This document shows, piece after piece, positions 1-7,332 of a DNA stretch of 8,254 bases (the stretch's first letter is position 1; every line of letters starts with the position of its first letter). Position numbers and translations under genes: made by a program. A model generated the notes under the pieces. The model ran no database searches, was not told the DNA's origin, and was given only the letters and a program-made list of their open reading frames with translations. The stretch lies in NCBI GenBank assembly GCA_905203195.1, contig CAJKVD010000024.1, positions 1 through 8,254 of the forward strand, given 5' to 3'. This stretch comes from an uncultured Clostridium sp. (GTDB taxonomy: Bacteria > Bacillota > Clostridia > TANB77 > CAG-508).

Positions 1-1487
1 TAGATGTAACTGAAAATTTGACATTAAAGCAAAAATATCAAGATTCACGTTCATGTGTGGAAATAATAATGATTGATAATTATGAAGAAAATATGCAATT
101 GCTAGATAGTGAAGAAAAACCACAAATAATTGCAGAAATAGATAAAGCAATTTATGAATGGGTAAATGAATCTAATGGAGTATTAATAAAATCGGATAGA
201 GATAGATATGTATGTGTTTTTGAACAAAGATATTTAAAAAATATTAAAGAAGATAAATTTAGTATATTAGATAAAATAAAAGAAGTTGATACAAGGGAAA
301 AAGTACAATTTACTTTAAGTATAGCAGTTTCTAACGAGGGTGATACTAATAAAGATAAATATAAATCTGCACAAGTAGCCATGGATTTAGTTTTAGGTAG
401 AGGTGGAGATCAAGCAGTAGTTAGAGAAAATGAGATTTATCGTTTCTTTGGTGGTAGGGCTCAAGAAGTAGAAAAACGTACTAAGGTAAAAGCAAGAGTA
501 GTTGCACATGCTTTAGAAAATTTAATAAAAGAATCTGACAAGGTCATGATAATGGGACATACAAATCCTGATATTGATGCAATGGGTTCTAGTATGGGAA
601 TTTATCGTTTGGCAAAAAGTATGAATAAAAATGCATATATTATAAATAGTACTATTGGAACAGCTTTAGAAAATTTTAAAGAGGAATTAGCTAAAGATCC
701 AGAATATGAAGATGTTTTAATTAGCAAAGAAGTTGCAATTGAAAATGTTGAAGAAAATACTTTATTGGTAATTGTTGATACACATAAAAAAAATTATGTG
801 GAATCACAAGAATTATTAAAAAAGACAAAGAAAATAGTTATAATAGATCATCATAGGAGAAGTGCTGATTATATAGAAGATGTAACATTAACTTTCCAAG
901 AAGTATATGCATCATCTGCTGCGGAGTTGGTAACAGAGCTTTTGCAATATACTGAAACAAAAGTGAATTTGAAAACTATAGAAGCGGAAAGTTTATATGC
1001 TGGAATTATGATGGATACAAAAAACTTTACTTTTAAAACTGGAGTTAGAACTTTTGAAGCAGCTGCATATTTACGTAAATGTGGTGTTGATATTATACGT
1101 GTAAAAAAATGGTTTCAAAGTGATTTAATAAGTTTTAATAAAATTGCAGGGATAGTAAAATCAGCAGAAATAGTTAATAATACTATTGCGATTGCTATTA
1201 ATCCAATGAAAGAAAAGGATACAAGCATAGTATGTGCTAAAGCAGCAGATGAATTATTAACTATTAGTGATATTACGGCATCTTTTGTATTAGGACAAAT
1301 GGATGATAAGATTTGCATTAGTGGGCGTTCTATAGGTGATGTAAATGTGCAAGTAATTTTAGAAAAACTTGGTGGCGGTGGTCATATTACTTTGGCTGGT
1401 GCCCAAGTTGAGGGAAAAACAATAGAAGAGGTTAAGCAAGAATTAATTTCAAAAATCAATGAATATTTTTCTGAACTTGAAAATTAA
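1..1487 (+). CDS. gdpP: Cyclic-di-AMP phosphodiesterase GdpP (DHH/DHHA1 family), 5' partial
   Basis: This is the C-terminal three quarters of a GdpP-type enzyme, which hydrolyses c-di-AMP to pApA at the membrane. The frame is open to the window edge (first full codon at 3), so the start lies outside. About 494 residues are visible of a family length near 650; the missing part should be two membrane helices, the PAS domain and the start of GGDEF. Numbering from the TTG at 18: residues 1-146 are a degenerate GGDEF domain (GGDQA at 129-133 replaces GGDEF, so no cyclase activity is expected). The DHH domain follows with GHTNPDIDAMG at 180-190, DTH at 254-256, DHHRR at 277-281 and a metal-ligand Asp in MMDTKNF (D333). 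The DHHA1 domain ends with GGGGH at 452-456. The expected Mn ligands are all present (H181, D185, D187, D254, H278, D333), so the enzyme should be active. It is followed 31 bp later by rplI, the usual Bacillota order. The TTG at 18 is not the real start. Confidence 0.95.
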   Translation, partial: DVTENLTLKQKYQDSRSCVEIIMIDNYEENMQLLDSEEKPQIIAEIDKAIYEWVNESNGVLIKSDRDRYVCVFEQRYLKNIKEDKFSILDKIKEVDTREKVQFTLSIAVSNEGDTNKDKYKSAQVAMDLVLGRGGDQAVVRENEIYRFFGGRAQEVEKRTKVKARVVAHALENLIKESDKVMIMGHTNPDIDAMGSSMGIYRLAKSMNKNAYIINSTIGTALENFKEELAKDPEYEDVLISKEVAIENVEENTLLVIVDTHKKNYVESQELLKKTKKIVIIDHHRRSADYIEDVTLTFQEVYASSAAELVTELLQYTETKVNLKTIEAESLYAGIMMDTKNFTFKTGVRTFEAAAYLRKCGVDIIRVKKWFQSDLISFNKIAGIVKSAEIVNNTIAIAINPMKEKDTSIVCAKAADELLTISDITASFVLGQMDDKICISGRSIGDVNVQVILEKLGGGGHITLAGAQVEGKTIEEVKQELISKINEYFSELEN

Positions 1488-1501
1488 TTTGATTATTTAT
1501 G

Positions 1502-1508
1502 AAAGGTG
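1502..1508 (+). promoter_or_regulatory. Ribosome binding site of rplI (decides GTG start)
   Basis: AAAGGTG lies 10 nt before the GTG at 1519. It supports that GTG over the in-frame ATG at 1459, which lies inside the end of gdpP and would add 20 residues not found in L9 proteins. Confidence 0.75.
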
Positions 1509-1518
1509 TGAGTTAAAA

Positions 1519-1968
1519 GTGAAAGTTATATTAAAAGACAATATTAAAGGTGTAGGGAAAAAAGATGAGGTAATAAATGCATCAGATGGATATGCTCGTA
1601 ATTTTTTATTTCCTAAAAATTTAGCAGTTGAAGCCAATGCAGAGAATATGTCAAAATTAAAAGCAAAACAAAATTCAACAGCATTTAAAAAAGGTCAAGA
1701 AAAAGAAGAAGCAGAAAAAATTTCAGATAAAATGCAAAAAATAATGCTTACAATGCATGTTCGTGCTGGTGAAAATGGAAAAATTTTTGGAGGAGTTTCT
1801 TCTAAAGAAATCGCAGAAGAATTGCAAAAAACATACAAAATAAATGTTGATAAAAAGAAGATAGATTTAAAAGAAACAATTAAAGAGTTGGGAATGAGGA
1901 CAGTAGAAATTAGATTATATGAAGGTGTTATTGCTAAACTTAAAGTGAATGTTGTTTCTGGAAAATAA
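1519..1968 (+). CDS. rplI: 50S ribosomal protein L9
   Basis: This is large-subunit protein L9, which binds 23S rRNA near the L1 stalk and helps hold the reading frame. It has 149 residues, the normal family length. The N-terminal rRNA-binding domain (about 1-52) begins MKVILKDNIKGVGKK and carries the L9 signature region GYARNFLFPKNLA at 24-36. A charged connecting helix rich in Lys and Glu follows (about 42-75). The C-terminal domain has the typical NGKIFGGVSSKEIAEEL at 86-102 and ends in KLKVNVVSGK. The GTG start at 1519 is chosen because the protein then begins exactly at the conserved MKVIL and has a ribosome binding site 10 nt upstream. It sits between gdpP and dnaB with 31 and 22 bp gaps, so it is almost certainly cotranscribed with both. 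Confidence 0.97.
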   Translation: MKVILKDNIKGVGKKDEVINASDGYARNFLFPKNLAVEANAENMSKLKAKQNSTAFKKGQEKEEAEKISDKMQKIMLTMHVRAGENGKIFGGVSSKEIAEELQKTYKINVDKKKIDLKETIKELGMRTVEIRLYEGVIAKLKVNVVSGK

Positions 1969-1977
1969 TGCATGAAA

Positions 1978-1982
1978 AGAGG
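1978..1982 (+). promoter_or_regulatory. Ribosome binding site of dnaB (decides ATG start)
   Basis: AGAGG lies 8 nt before the ATG at 1991. The in-frame GTG at 1985 is only 2 nt from it, too close for initiation, so the ATG is preferred. Confidence 0.7.
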
Positions 1983-1990
1983 TAGTGAAA

Positions 1991-3322
1991 ATGGAACTAG
2001 GAAAAGTACCACCACATGATTTAGAGGCTGAACAAGCTGTAATAGGAAGTATGTTAACAGATAATGAGGCAGTAACTAATAGTATAGAAGTTTTAAAACC
2101 TGAAGATTTTTACAGAGCTGATAATAGGATTATATTTGAGTCAATGTTAAATCTTTATGGTAGATCAGAACCAATAGATATTATTACAGTTAAGTCTGAG
2201 TTAGAATCAATGGGAAAATTTGATCAAGTTGGTGGTTTAGAATATTTGGCAGAATTACCAGATAAAGTTCCTACAACTGCTAATGTGCAAAAATATATTA
2301 AAATAGTAGAAGACAAATCTTCATTAAGAAGTTTAATTAAAACTGCAAATGAAATTATAGAATTAGGTTATGATCCAACTGAAGATGTTAATGATATAAT
2401 GGAAGGAGCAGAAAAGAAAGTTTTTAATTTAACGCAAGGAAAAAATCAAAAGGGATATTCAGCTATAAAAGATGTTTTGGTAGATAGTTTTACACAATTA
2501 GAAGAATTGTATAATAGAAAACAACATATTACTGGTGTTCCAAGTGGTTTTGCAGATTTGGATTATAGAACAGCTGGATTTCATGGTTCAGAACTTATTT
2601 TGGTTGCGGCAAGGCCTGCCATGGGAAAATCTGCTTTTGCTTTGAATATTGCTACAAATGCAGCAGTTAGAGCAGATACACCTGTTGCTATATTTAGTTT
2701 AGAGATGTCAAAAGAGCAGATGGTTAATAGAATTTTGTGCAGTGAGGCCATGGTTGATAGTAATAAGGTTAGAACAGGTAAATTAGAAGAAGAAGATTGG
2801 GGAAAATTGGCAGAAGCTATAGGACCACTTTCTTCTGCAGAGATGTATATAGATGACACACCTGGTATTTCTATTACTGAAATTAGGGCAAAATGTAGAA
2901 AATTAAAAATTGAAAAAAATATAGGATTGGTTGTAATAGATTATTTACAATTAATACAAGGTTCAAATAAAAGAAGTAATAGTCGTGAGCAGGAGATTTC
3001 TGAAATAAGTCGTTCTTTAAAGATTTTGGCTAAAGAACTAAATGTTCCTGTAATTGCATTATCACAGTTATCAAGGGCAGTAGAGCAAAGACCAGATCAT
3101 AAACCAATGCTTTCTGATTTACGTGAATCTGGAGCTATAGAGCAAGATGCTGATATTGTTATGTTTTTATATCGTGATGATTATTATAATCCAGATAGTG
3201 AAAAGAAAAATATTGCAGAAGTTATTATTGCTAAACATAGAGGTGGTTCAACTGGAAGTGTTGACTTAGGATGGTTTGGTACATATACAAAGTTTGTTAA
3301 TTTGGAAAAAAGATTTGATTAG
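1991..3322 (+). CDS. dnaB: Replicative DNA helicase DnaB (called DnaC in Bacillus)
   Basis: This is the hexameric 5'-3' helicase that unwinds DNA at the replication fork and interacts with DnaG primase. It has 443 residues, the normal length. Numbering from the ATG at 1991, the N-terminal helical domain covers about 1-100 (PPHDLEAEQAVIGSML at 7-22, typical of the family start), followed by a linker helix (about 100-180). The RecA-like ATPase domain follows: Walker A ARPAMGKSAFA at 207-217, catalytic Glu in SLEMS (E238), Walker B VVIDYLQL at 314-321, the conserved DLRESGAIEQDAD at 376-388, and the AKHRGG segment near 414-419 holding the arginine-finger region. There is no intein and no frameshift. 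It is third in the gdpP-rplI-dnaB group and has no terminator after it before tilS. Confidence 0.97.
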   Translation: MELGKVPPHDLEAEQAVIGSMLTDNEAVTNSIEVLKPEDFYRADNRIIFESMLNLYGRSEPIDIITVKSELESMGKFDQVGGLEYLAELPDKVPTTANVQKYIKIVEDKSSLRSLIKTANEIIELGYDPTEDVNDIMEGAEKKVFNLTQGKNQKGYSAIKDVLVDSFTQLEELYNRKQHITGVPSGFADLDYRTAGFHGSELILVAARPAMGKSAFALNIATNAAVRADTPVAIFSLEMSKEQMVNRILCSEAMVDSNKVRTGKLEEEDWGKLAEAIGPLSSAEMYIDDTPGISITEIRAKCRKLKIEKNIGLVVIDYLQLIQGSNKRSNSREQEISEISRSLKILAKELNVPVIALSQLSRAVEQRPDHKPMLSDLRESGAIEQDADIVMFLYRDDYYNPDSEKKNIAEVIIAKHRGGSTGSVDLGWFGTYTKFVNLEKRFD

Positions 3323-3375
3323 TAAAATTCAGTAAAAGTATATAAAATTTTAATTATATTGATTTAATGAATTGT

Positions 3376-3381
3376 GAGGGG
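3376..3381 (+). promoter_or_regulatory. Ribosome binding site of tilS (favours TTG start)
   Basis: GAGGGG lies 10 nt before the TTG at 3392. The in-frame ATG at 3383 almost touches it and the GTG at 3374 precedes it, so both are poor starts by spacing. The 69 bp between dnaB and this start is nearly pure A/T, with no GC hairpin and no convincing promoter. Confidence 0.6.
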
Positions 3382-3391
3382 AATGAATATT

Positions 3392-4399
3392 TTGAAAGAA
3401 AAAGTCATGAGTACAATTACTAAAAATAATTTGATACAAAATGGTGATAAGCTGGTTCTTGCTGTTTCAGGAGGGCCAGATTCTTTGGCTATGTTAAATG
3501 TTCTATTAGATATTAAAAAAAGTGAAAGAGTAGATTTTGAATTTGTCGTAGCACATGTTAATCATATGATAAGAAAAGAAGCTATTGATGATGAAAAATT
3601 TGTTAAAGATTTTTGTAAAAAAAATAATATATTGTGTTTTGTAAAAAGAGTTGATATTCCAAAAATTTCTAAAGATAAGAAAATAGGGACAGAAGAAGCT
3701 GGCAGATATGCACGTTATGAATTTTTTGATGAAGTTTTGGATAATACAAATTCTAACAAAATAGCTATTGCACATAATAAAAATGACAAAGTAGAAACAA
3801 TTTTAATGAACTTATTGCGAGGTTCTGGAGTTTCTGGACTAAAGGGAATAGAATATATAAAGAATGGAAAGTATATAAGACCATTATTGGATTGTACAAG
3901 AAAAGAAATTGAGGATTATTGTTATAAAAAAAATTTAAATCCAAGAATTGATAAAACAAATTTTGATAATACATATACACGTAATAAGGTTCGAAATGTT
4001 GTAATTCCGTATGTTCAACAGGAATTTAATCCTAATATTATTGAGACATTAAATAGACTATCTGAGCTTGTGAAAGAAGAAGAAAATTATGTTGATGAAC
4101 AAGTAGAGAAAGCCTATAGTGAGATGGTAATAGAAGAAAAGCTTATGGATTATAAAGATAAGCCTTATATTTTATTAAAATTAAAAATTTTTAATACTCA
4201 GGAAAGAGTCATAAAATCAAGAGTTTTGTTATATACTATTAAGAGATTATTGGGTAATGTACAAGGAATAGAAAAAATTCATATTGATGATGTTATAAAA
4301 TTATGTGAAAGGAATGTTGGAAATAAGTATTTAACTCCAAATAAAAATTTAAAGATTTTTTTGAACAACGGAAAAATTTATTTTATAGACCAAAGATGA
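3392..4399 (+). CDS. tilS: tRNA(Ile)-lysidine synthetase TilS, short form without C-terminal domain
   Basis: TilS uses ATP and lysine to convert C34 of the CAU-anticodon tRNA-Ile to lysidine, so that it is charged with Ile and reads AUA. From the TTG at 3392 it has 335 residues. The N-terminal PP-loop ATPase domain shows SGGPDS at 26-31, AHVNHMIR at 54-61, EEAGRYARYEFF at 101-112, the AHNKNDKVETILMNLLRGSG segment from 127 with D132 and E135, RPLLDCTRKEIEDYC near 163-177, and YTRNKVRNVVIP at 195-206. A helical middle domain follows (about 215-290). The protein ends about where the extra C-terminal domain (TilS_C) of the roughly 460-residue Bacillota forms would begin, so it resembles the short Aquifex-type enzyme. 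The TTG start gives MKEKV, matching the usual clostridial beginning; the ATG at 3383 would add three residues. AUA codons are frequent in this window, so the enzyme should be essential. Confidence 0.93.
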   Translation: MKEKVMSTITKNNLIQNGDKLVLAVSGGPDSLAMLNVLLDIKKSERVDFEFVVAHVNHMIRKEAIDDEKFVKDFCKKNNILCFVKRVDIPKISKDKKIGTEEAGRYARYEFFDEVLDNTNSNKIAIAHNKNDKVETILMNLLRGSGVSGLKGIEYIKNGKYIRPLLDCTRKEIEDYCYKKNLNPRIDKTNFDNTYTRNKVRNVVIPYVQQEFNPNIIETLNRLSELVKEEENYVDEQVEKAYSEMVIEEKLMDYKDKPYILLKLKIFNTQERVIKSRVLLYTIKRLLGNVQGIEKIHIDDVIKLCERNVGNKYLTPNKNLKIFLNNGKIYFIDQR

Positions 4400-4455
4400 C
4401 TATCCGTAGATCTTATTATTAAGGGGATATATTTGTCACAAAAAAGACACAAAAA

Positions 4456-4499
4456 AATACTTGAAAAAGCAAAATTTATATGATATATAATCAAGTATT
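4456..4499 (+). repeat. Perfect 9-bp inverted repeat bracketing the ftsH promoter
   Basis: AATACTTGA at 4456-4464 is exactly mirrored by TCAAGTATT at 4491-4499, with 26 bp between. The left arm overlaps the -35 element and the right arm falls where transcription should start. A smaller palindrome, TTATAT-GAT-ATATAA (4476-4490), covers the -10; being pure A/T apart from its centre, it may be chance. The position suits an operator. No U-run follows the right arm, so it is not an intrinsic terminator for tilS. The regulator is unknown. Confidence 0.55.
4461..4489 (+). promoter_or_regulatory. Sigma-A-type promoter of ftsH
   Basis: A -35 TTGAAA (4461-4466) is followed after 17 bp by -10 TATATA (4484-4489), with an extended -10 TG at 4481-4482. 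The start of transcription is expected near 4496, giving a leader of about 48 nt. A weak 4-bp hairpin (CCCA 4509-4512 with TGGG 4519-4522) lies in that leader. TATAAT at 4486-4491 is an alternative -10, but its spacing is 19. Confidence 0.6.
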
Positions 4500-4529
4500 C
4501 AAAGACAGCCCATGTGTTTGGGATTCAAA

Positions 4530-4535
4530 AGGAGG
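4530..4535 (+). promoter_or_regulatory. Ribosome binding site of ftsH (decides GTG start)
   Basis: AGGAGG lies 8 nt before the GTG at 4544, which is ideal spacing. It rules out the in-frame ATG-like start at 4514, which would put the binding site inside the coding region. Confidence 0.85.
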
Positions 4536-4543
4536 AAAAGATA

Positions 4544-6349
4544 GTGAAAAATAATATAAAGACATTAGCTATGTGGTTAATTATCGGAGTGATTTTTATT
4601 ATTGTTTTATCATCTGTAATGGAAAATTCTAATAAAAAAATGAAATATTCTGATTTAATTACCAAAATAAATGAAGGAAAAGTTGAAGCAGTACAAATAG
4701 AATCTGATGGAAAAACTGCCAATGTTGAACTTTCGGATGATAAAAATATAAAACAAGTAAATATTCCTAATATCGAAAGTTTTATGAATTATACAGAAGA
4801 TTTTGTAAAAAATGGATCATTTACTTTAGAAGAAAAATCTGAATCTATTTTTGTTACAATACTTGGATTGTTAACACCATTTGGATTGTTAATAATTTTC
4901 TTTATCTTTTGGTTTATTATGATGGGTGGCCCAAACTCAAATCAAGCAGGTGGTAAAACATTAAGCTTTGGAAAAAGTAAAGCTAGAATGATGACTTCAG
5001 CTGATAAAAATAAAGTTACATTTGATGATGTAGCAGGTGTAGATGAAGAAAAAGAAGAATTAGAAGAAATAGTACAATTTTTAAAGAATCCAAAGAAATT
5101 TACAGATATGGGAGCAAGAATACCTAAAGGAGTTTTATTAGTAGGACAACCTGGTACAGGAAAAACTTTATTGGCAAAAGCAGTTGCTGGAGAAGCAGGA
5201 GTTCCATTCTTTATTATAAGTGGTTCAGATTTCGTTGAAATGTTTGTTGGTGTTGGAGCTTCAAGAGTTAGAGATTTATTTGATGAGGCAAAAAGAAATG
5301 CACCTTGTATAGTGTTTATAGATGAAATAGATGCAGTTGGACGTCAAAGAGGAGCTGGACTAGGTGGAGGACATGATGAAAGAGAGCAAACATTAAATCA
5401 ATTATTAGTTGAAATGGATGGCTTTTCTGAAAATGAAGGTGTTATTGTATTAGCAGCAACTAATAGACCAGATGTTTTAGATAAGGCATTATTAAGAGCA
5501 GGAAGATTTGATAGACAAATAGTAGTTGGATTGCCTGATGTAAAAGCAAGGGAACAAATATTAGAAGTTCATTCAAGAAAGAAAAAATTAGCAGATGATG
5601 TTGATTTAAAAATAATCGCAAAAAATACATCTGGATTTGCTGGAGCAGATTTGGAAAATGTTTTAAATGAAGCAGCTTTGTTAGCAGCAAGAAGAAACTT
5701 AGCAGAAATTGGAATGAAAGAAATTGAAGATGCGATGGTCAAAGTTACAATGGGACCAGAAAAGAAAACAAGAGTAAGAAGTGAAAAAGAAAATAGATTG
5801 GTTTCTTATCATGAGGCTGGTCATGCAGTTGTTAGTCATTATTTGACTACACAAGATCCAGTACATCAAATTTCTATAGTACCTAGAGGAATGGCAGGTG
5901 GATACACAATGTATCGTCCTACTGAAGATAAAAACTTTATGTCTAAAACAGAGATGGAAGAAAATATTGTATCTTTACTTGGAGGTAGAGTTGCAGAAGC
6001 TCTTATATTAAATGATATTTCAACAGGTGCAAGTAATGATATAGAACGAGCTACACAAATTGCAAGAAGTATGGTTACAAAATATGGTATGAGTGATAGA
6101 ATTGGAACTTTAACATTAGGTTCTAGTCAAAATGAAGTATTTTTAGGTAGAGATTTTGCTCAATCTAAGGAATATTCTGAAGAGACAGCAGCTATTATTG
6201 ACGAAGAAGTTAAGAAAATAGTTGATAAAGCCTATAATGAAGCTAAACAAATTTTGACAGAACATGTTGATAAATTACATGCTGTAGCGGGTGTTCTTCT
6301 AGAAAAAGAGAAAATTGAGGCAGATGAGTTTGAAGCAATATTTGCATAG
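4544..6349 (+). CDS. ftsH: ATP-dependent zinc metalloprotease FtsH
   Basis: FtsH is the membrane-anchored AAA+ protease that extracts and degrades misassembled membrane proteins and some regulators; it works as a hexamer facing the cytoplasm. From the GTG at 4544 it has 601 residues, within the usual range. The first membrane helix is at about 8-25, an extracytoplasmic domain at about 26-100, and the second helix at about 102-127. The AAA+ module shows Walker A GQPGTGKT at 201-208, the pore motif FVG at 234-236, Walker B IVFIDEID at 256-263, and the second region of homology AATNRPD from 304 with arginine fingers R318 and R321. The M41 protease domain has the zinc motif HEAGH at 423-427 and the third ligand D499 in [11 protein letters not shown]. 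All key residues are intact. It has its own promoter and is followed 19 bp later by a J-domain gene. The usual hpt neighbour upstream is missing. Confidence 0.97.
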   Translation: MKNNIKTLAMWLIIGVIFIIVLSSVMENSNKKMKYSDLITKINEGKVEAVQIESDGKTANVELSDDKNIKQVNIPNIESFMNYTEDFVKNGSFTLEEKSESIFVTILGLLTPFGLLIIFFIFWFIMMGGPNSNQAGGKTLSFGKSKARMMTSADKNKVTFDDVAGVDEEKEELEEIVQFLKNPKKFTDMGARIPKGVLLVGQPGTGKTLLAKAVAGEAGVPFFIISGSDFVEMFVGVGASRVRDLFDEAKRNAPCIVFIDEIDAVGRQRGAGLGGGHDEREQTLNQLLVEMDGFSENEGVIVLAATNRPDVLDKALLRAGRFDRQIVVGLPDVKAREQILEVHSRKKKLADDVDLKIIAKNTSGFAGADLENVLNEAALLAARRNLAEIGMKEIEDAMVKVTMGPEKKTRVRSEKENRLVSYHEAGHAVVSHYLTTQDPVHQISIVPRGMAGGYTMYRPTEDKNFMSKTEMEENIVSLLGGRVAEALILNDISTGASNDIERATQIARSMVTKYGMSDRIGTLTLGSSQNEVFLGRDFAQSKEYSEETAAIIDEEVKKIVDKAYNEAKQILTEHVDKLHAVAGVLLEKEKIEADEFEAIFA

Positions 6350-6368
6350 AATGTAGGGGATATTAGTA

Positions 6369-6980
6369 ATGAAAAATTATTATGAAATTTTGCAAGTAGA
6401 TGAGAAAGCATCATCAGAGATTATAGAGAAAGCATATAAAGTTTTGGTAAAAAAATATCATCCTGATTTACAAAAAGATATTAAAAGGAAAGAATTGTTA
6501 GAAGATAAATTAAAGCAAATTAATGAGGCTTATGACATTCTTTCTGACTCTTTTTTAAGAGAACAATATGATGCAGAATTACTTAGACAAAGGGATGAAG
6601 AATTAAAGAGTAAATATGGTGAAAAATATTATGGTACAGAGAAAACAAAATTTTATGATACCAATTCTAATAAAAGGCAGCAATATTATTCGGAAAAAAT
6701 TAATATGCGTAAACAAGAATTTGATGAACAGCAAGAAAGAAAAAGACAAGCACAAAATTTGGGAACAATAGATGGTGTAATAGATCTTGTAAAGGAATTA
6801 TATAGTAATCGTCCGAAAAGAAAAGATTTTGCAAATATGACTAAGAAAGATATTTTTGCTATTTTACTAACTGTAATAATTGTCTTGATTATTGGCATTA
6901 TTTTATGGTTTATACCTTTTACAAATGGTTGGATAAGAGAAATTCTTTTTGAAAATCCTATTTCAAAATTATTTCAATAA
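6369..6980 (+). CDS. J-domain (DnaJ-like) protein with one C-terminal membrane helix
   Basis: This 203-residue protein has an N-terminal J domain (about 2-70) beginning [14 protein letters not shown], with the HPD tripeptide at 31-33 that stimulates DnaK ATPase and the closing [10 protein letters not shown] at 51-60. It has no Gly/Phe-rich region, no CxxCxGxG zinc repeats and no substrate-binding DnaJ C-terminal domain, so it is not DnaJ itself but a class C J-protein. Residues about 64-130 are highly charged and probably helical. A single hydrophobic stretch at about 162-183 follows a Lys/Arg-rich stretch (148-160), then a 20-residue tail. The charge pattern predicts a cytoplasmic J domain anchored by its C-terminus. 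The ATG at 6369 has TAGGGGA 8 nt upstream. The gene is 19 bp after ftsH with no terminator, so it is probably cotranscribed. Inference: it recruits DnaK to the membrane, perhaps for FtsH substrates. The family is recognisable; the specific role is unknown. Confidence 0.85.
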   Translation: MKNYYEILQVDEKASSEIIEKAYKVLVKKYHPDLQKDIKRKELLEDKLKQINEAYDILSDSFLREQYDAELLRQRDEELKSKYGEKYYGTEKTKFYDTNSNKRQQYYSEKINMRKQEFDEQQERKRQAQNLGTIDGVIDLVKELYSNRPKRKDFANMTKKDIFAILLTVIIVLIIGIILWFIPFTNGWIREILFENPISKLFQ

Positions 6981-6995
6981 TCTCAAAAATCTCTA

Positions 6996-7024
6996 TTGAC
7001 AAGCATTTATCTTTAATGTATAAT
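6996..7024 (+). promoter_or_regulatory. Perfect-consensus sigma-A promoter of rpsU
   Basis: TTGACA (6996-7001), 17-bp spacer, TATAAT (7019-7024): both hexamers and the spacing match consensus exactly. Transcription should begin near 7031. The promoter starts only 15 bp after the J-domain gene, and no terminator separates them, so readthrough from the ftsH unit is also possible. Confidence 0.9.
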
Positions 7025-7030
7025 GTATAC

Positions 7031-7084
7031 TGTTAAGGGTTATCCCACATACAGATCCGAACGACCGGAAGGAGGGGAATATAA
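7031..7084 (+). promoter_or_regulatory. rpsU leader with possible alternative folds at the ribosome binding site
   Basis: The leader of about 54 nt holds GGG-TTAT-CCC (7037-7046), the hairpin TCCG-AACGAC-CGGA (7056-7069), and the ribosome binding site AGGAGG (7070-7075), 9 nt before the ATG. The CCC at 7044-7046 can pair either with the upstream GGG or with the GGGG at 7074-7077, part of the binding site. In the second case TATCCC pairs with GGGGAATA (one bulge) and encloses the hairpin. I read this by eye; no folding energies were computed. Confidence 0.4.
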
Positions 7085-7255
7085 ATGTCAGAGATTAAAG
7101 TAAATAATGGAAATATAGAAGAAGCCTTAAAAAGGTTTAAAAGACAATGTGCTAGAAATGGAGTTATGCAAGAAGTTCGTAAGAGAGAGCATTATGAAAA
7201 ACCAAGTGTAAAAAGAAAAAAGAAATCAGAGGCTGCAAGAAAAAGAAAATTTTAA
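7085..7255 (+). CDS. rpsU: 30S ribosomal protein S21
   Basis: S21 is the small basic protein of the 30S platform, next to the anti-Shine-Dalgarno end of 16S rRNA, that helps initiation. It has 56 residues, about the normal 57-58. The sequence shows the family hallmarks: [20 protein letters not shown] at 10-29, with the conserved FKRQ and G, then [18 protein letters not shown] at 30-47 and a very basic tail AARKRKF at 50-56. The ATG at 7085 has AGGAGG 9 nt before it and no alternative start. It forms a compact unit with a perfect promoter upstream and a terminator 10 bp downstream. It is too short for routine open-frame listing and easily missed. Confidence 0.96.
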   Translation: MSEIKVNNGNIEEALKRFKRQCARNGVMQEVRKREHYEKPSVKRKKKSEAARKRKF

Positions 7256-7264
7256 TTTAGTAAA

Positions 7265-7306
7265 GAGGGGGAAACTAAGTAATATAATACTTGGTTCTCC
7301 TTTTTT
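7265..7306 (+). terminator. Intrinsic terminator after rpsU
   Basis: The left arm at 7266-7280 pairs with the right arm at 7289-7303, through AAGT/ACTT at the apex and further pairs below, several of them G-U and one mismatch. The loop is AATATAAT, and a run of T (7301-7306) follows. It ends rpsU and any readthrough from ftsH and the J-domain gene. Confidence 0.85.
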
Positions 7307-7332
7307 GTTATAGAAAGATATGATTTTATACT
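7305..7332 (+). promoter_or_regulatory. Possible promoter of the M16-family gene
   Basis: TTGTTA (7305-7310), 16-bp spacer, TATACT (7327-7332) is the best match in the 110-bp A/T-rich gap after the rpsU terminator, where a new promoter is needed. The -35 overlaps the terminator T-run. In sequence this rich in A and T, chance matches are common. Confidence 0.3.

Noticed and set aside
129..436. GGDEF-like domain in GdpP as a sign of a c-di-GMP cyclase
   Set aside because: The signature is degenerate (GGDQA), as is normal for GdpP, and the DHH/DHHA1 domains define the function.
1459..1518. Longer rplI start at ATG 1459, overlapping the end of gdpP
   Set aside because: The extra 20 residues do not belong to L9, and a ribosome binding site with proper spacing precedes the GTG at 1519.
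3323..3391. Possible promoter or terminator between dnaB and tilS
   Set aside because: The stretch is nearly all A/T. I see no GC hairpin and no -35/-10 pair better than background, so tilS is best read as part of the upstream operon.
4433..4483. 16-codon frame with a plausible ribosome binding site between tilS and ftsH
   Set aside because: It is too short, starts with TTG, matches no family I know and overlaps the ftsH promoter. The idea that it is an hpt remnant rests only on a few hydrophobic residues.
152..6898. Minus-strand open frames of 60-106 codons at several places inside gdpP, rplI, dnaB, tilS, ftsH and the J-domain gene
   Set aside because: Each lies opposite a clear + strand gene, has low-complexity Ser/Phe/Leu-rich translation typical of an antisense shadow in AT-rich DNA, and shows no recognisable family.
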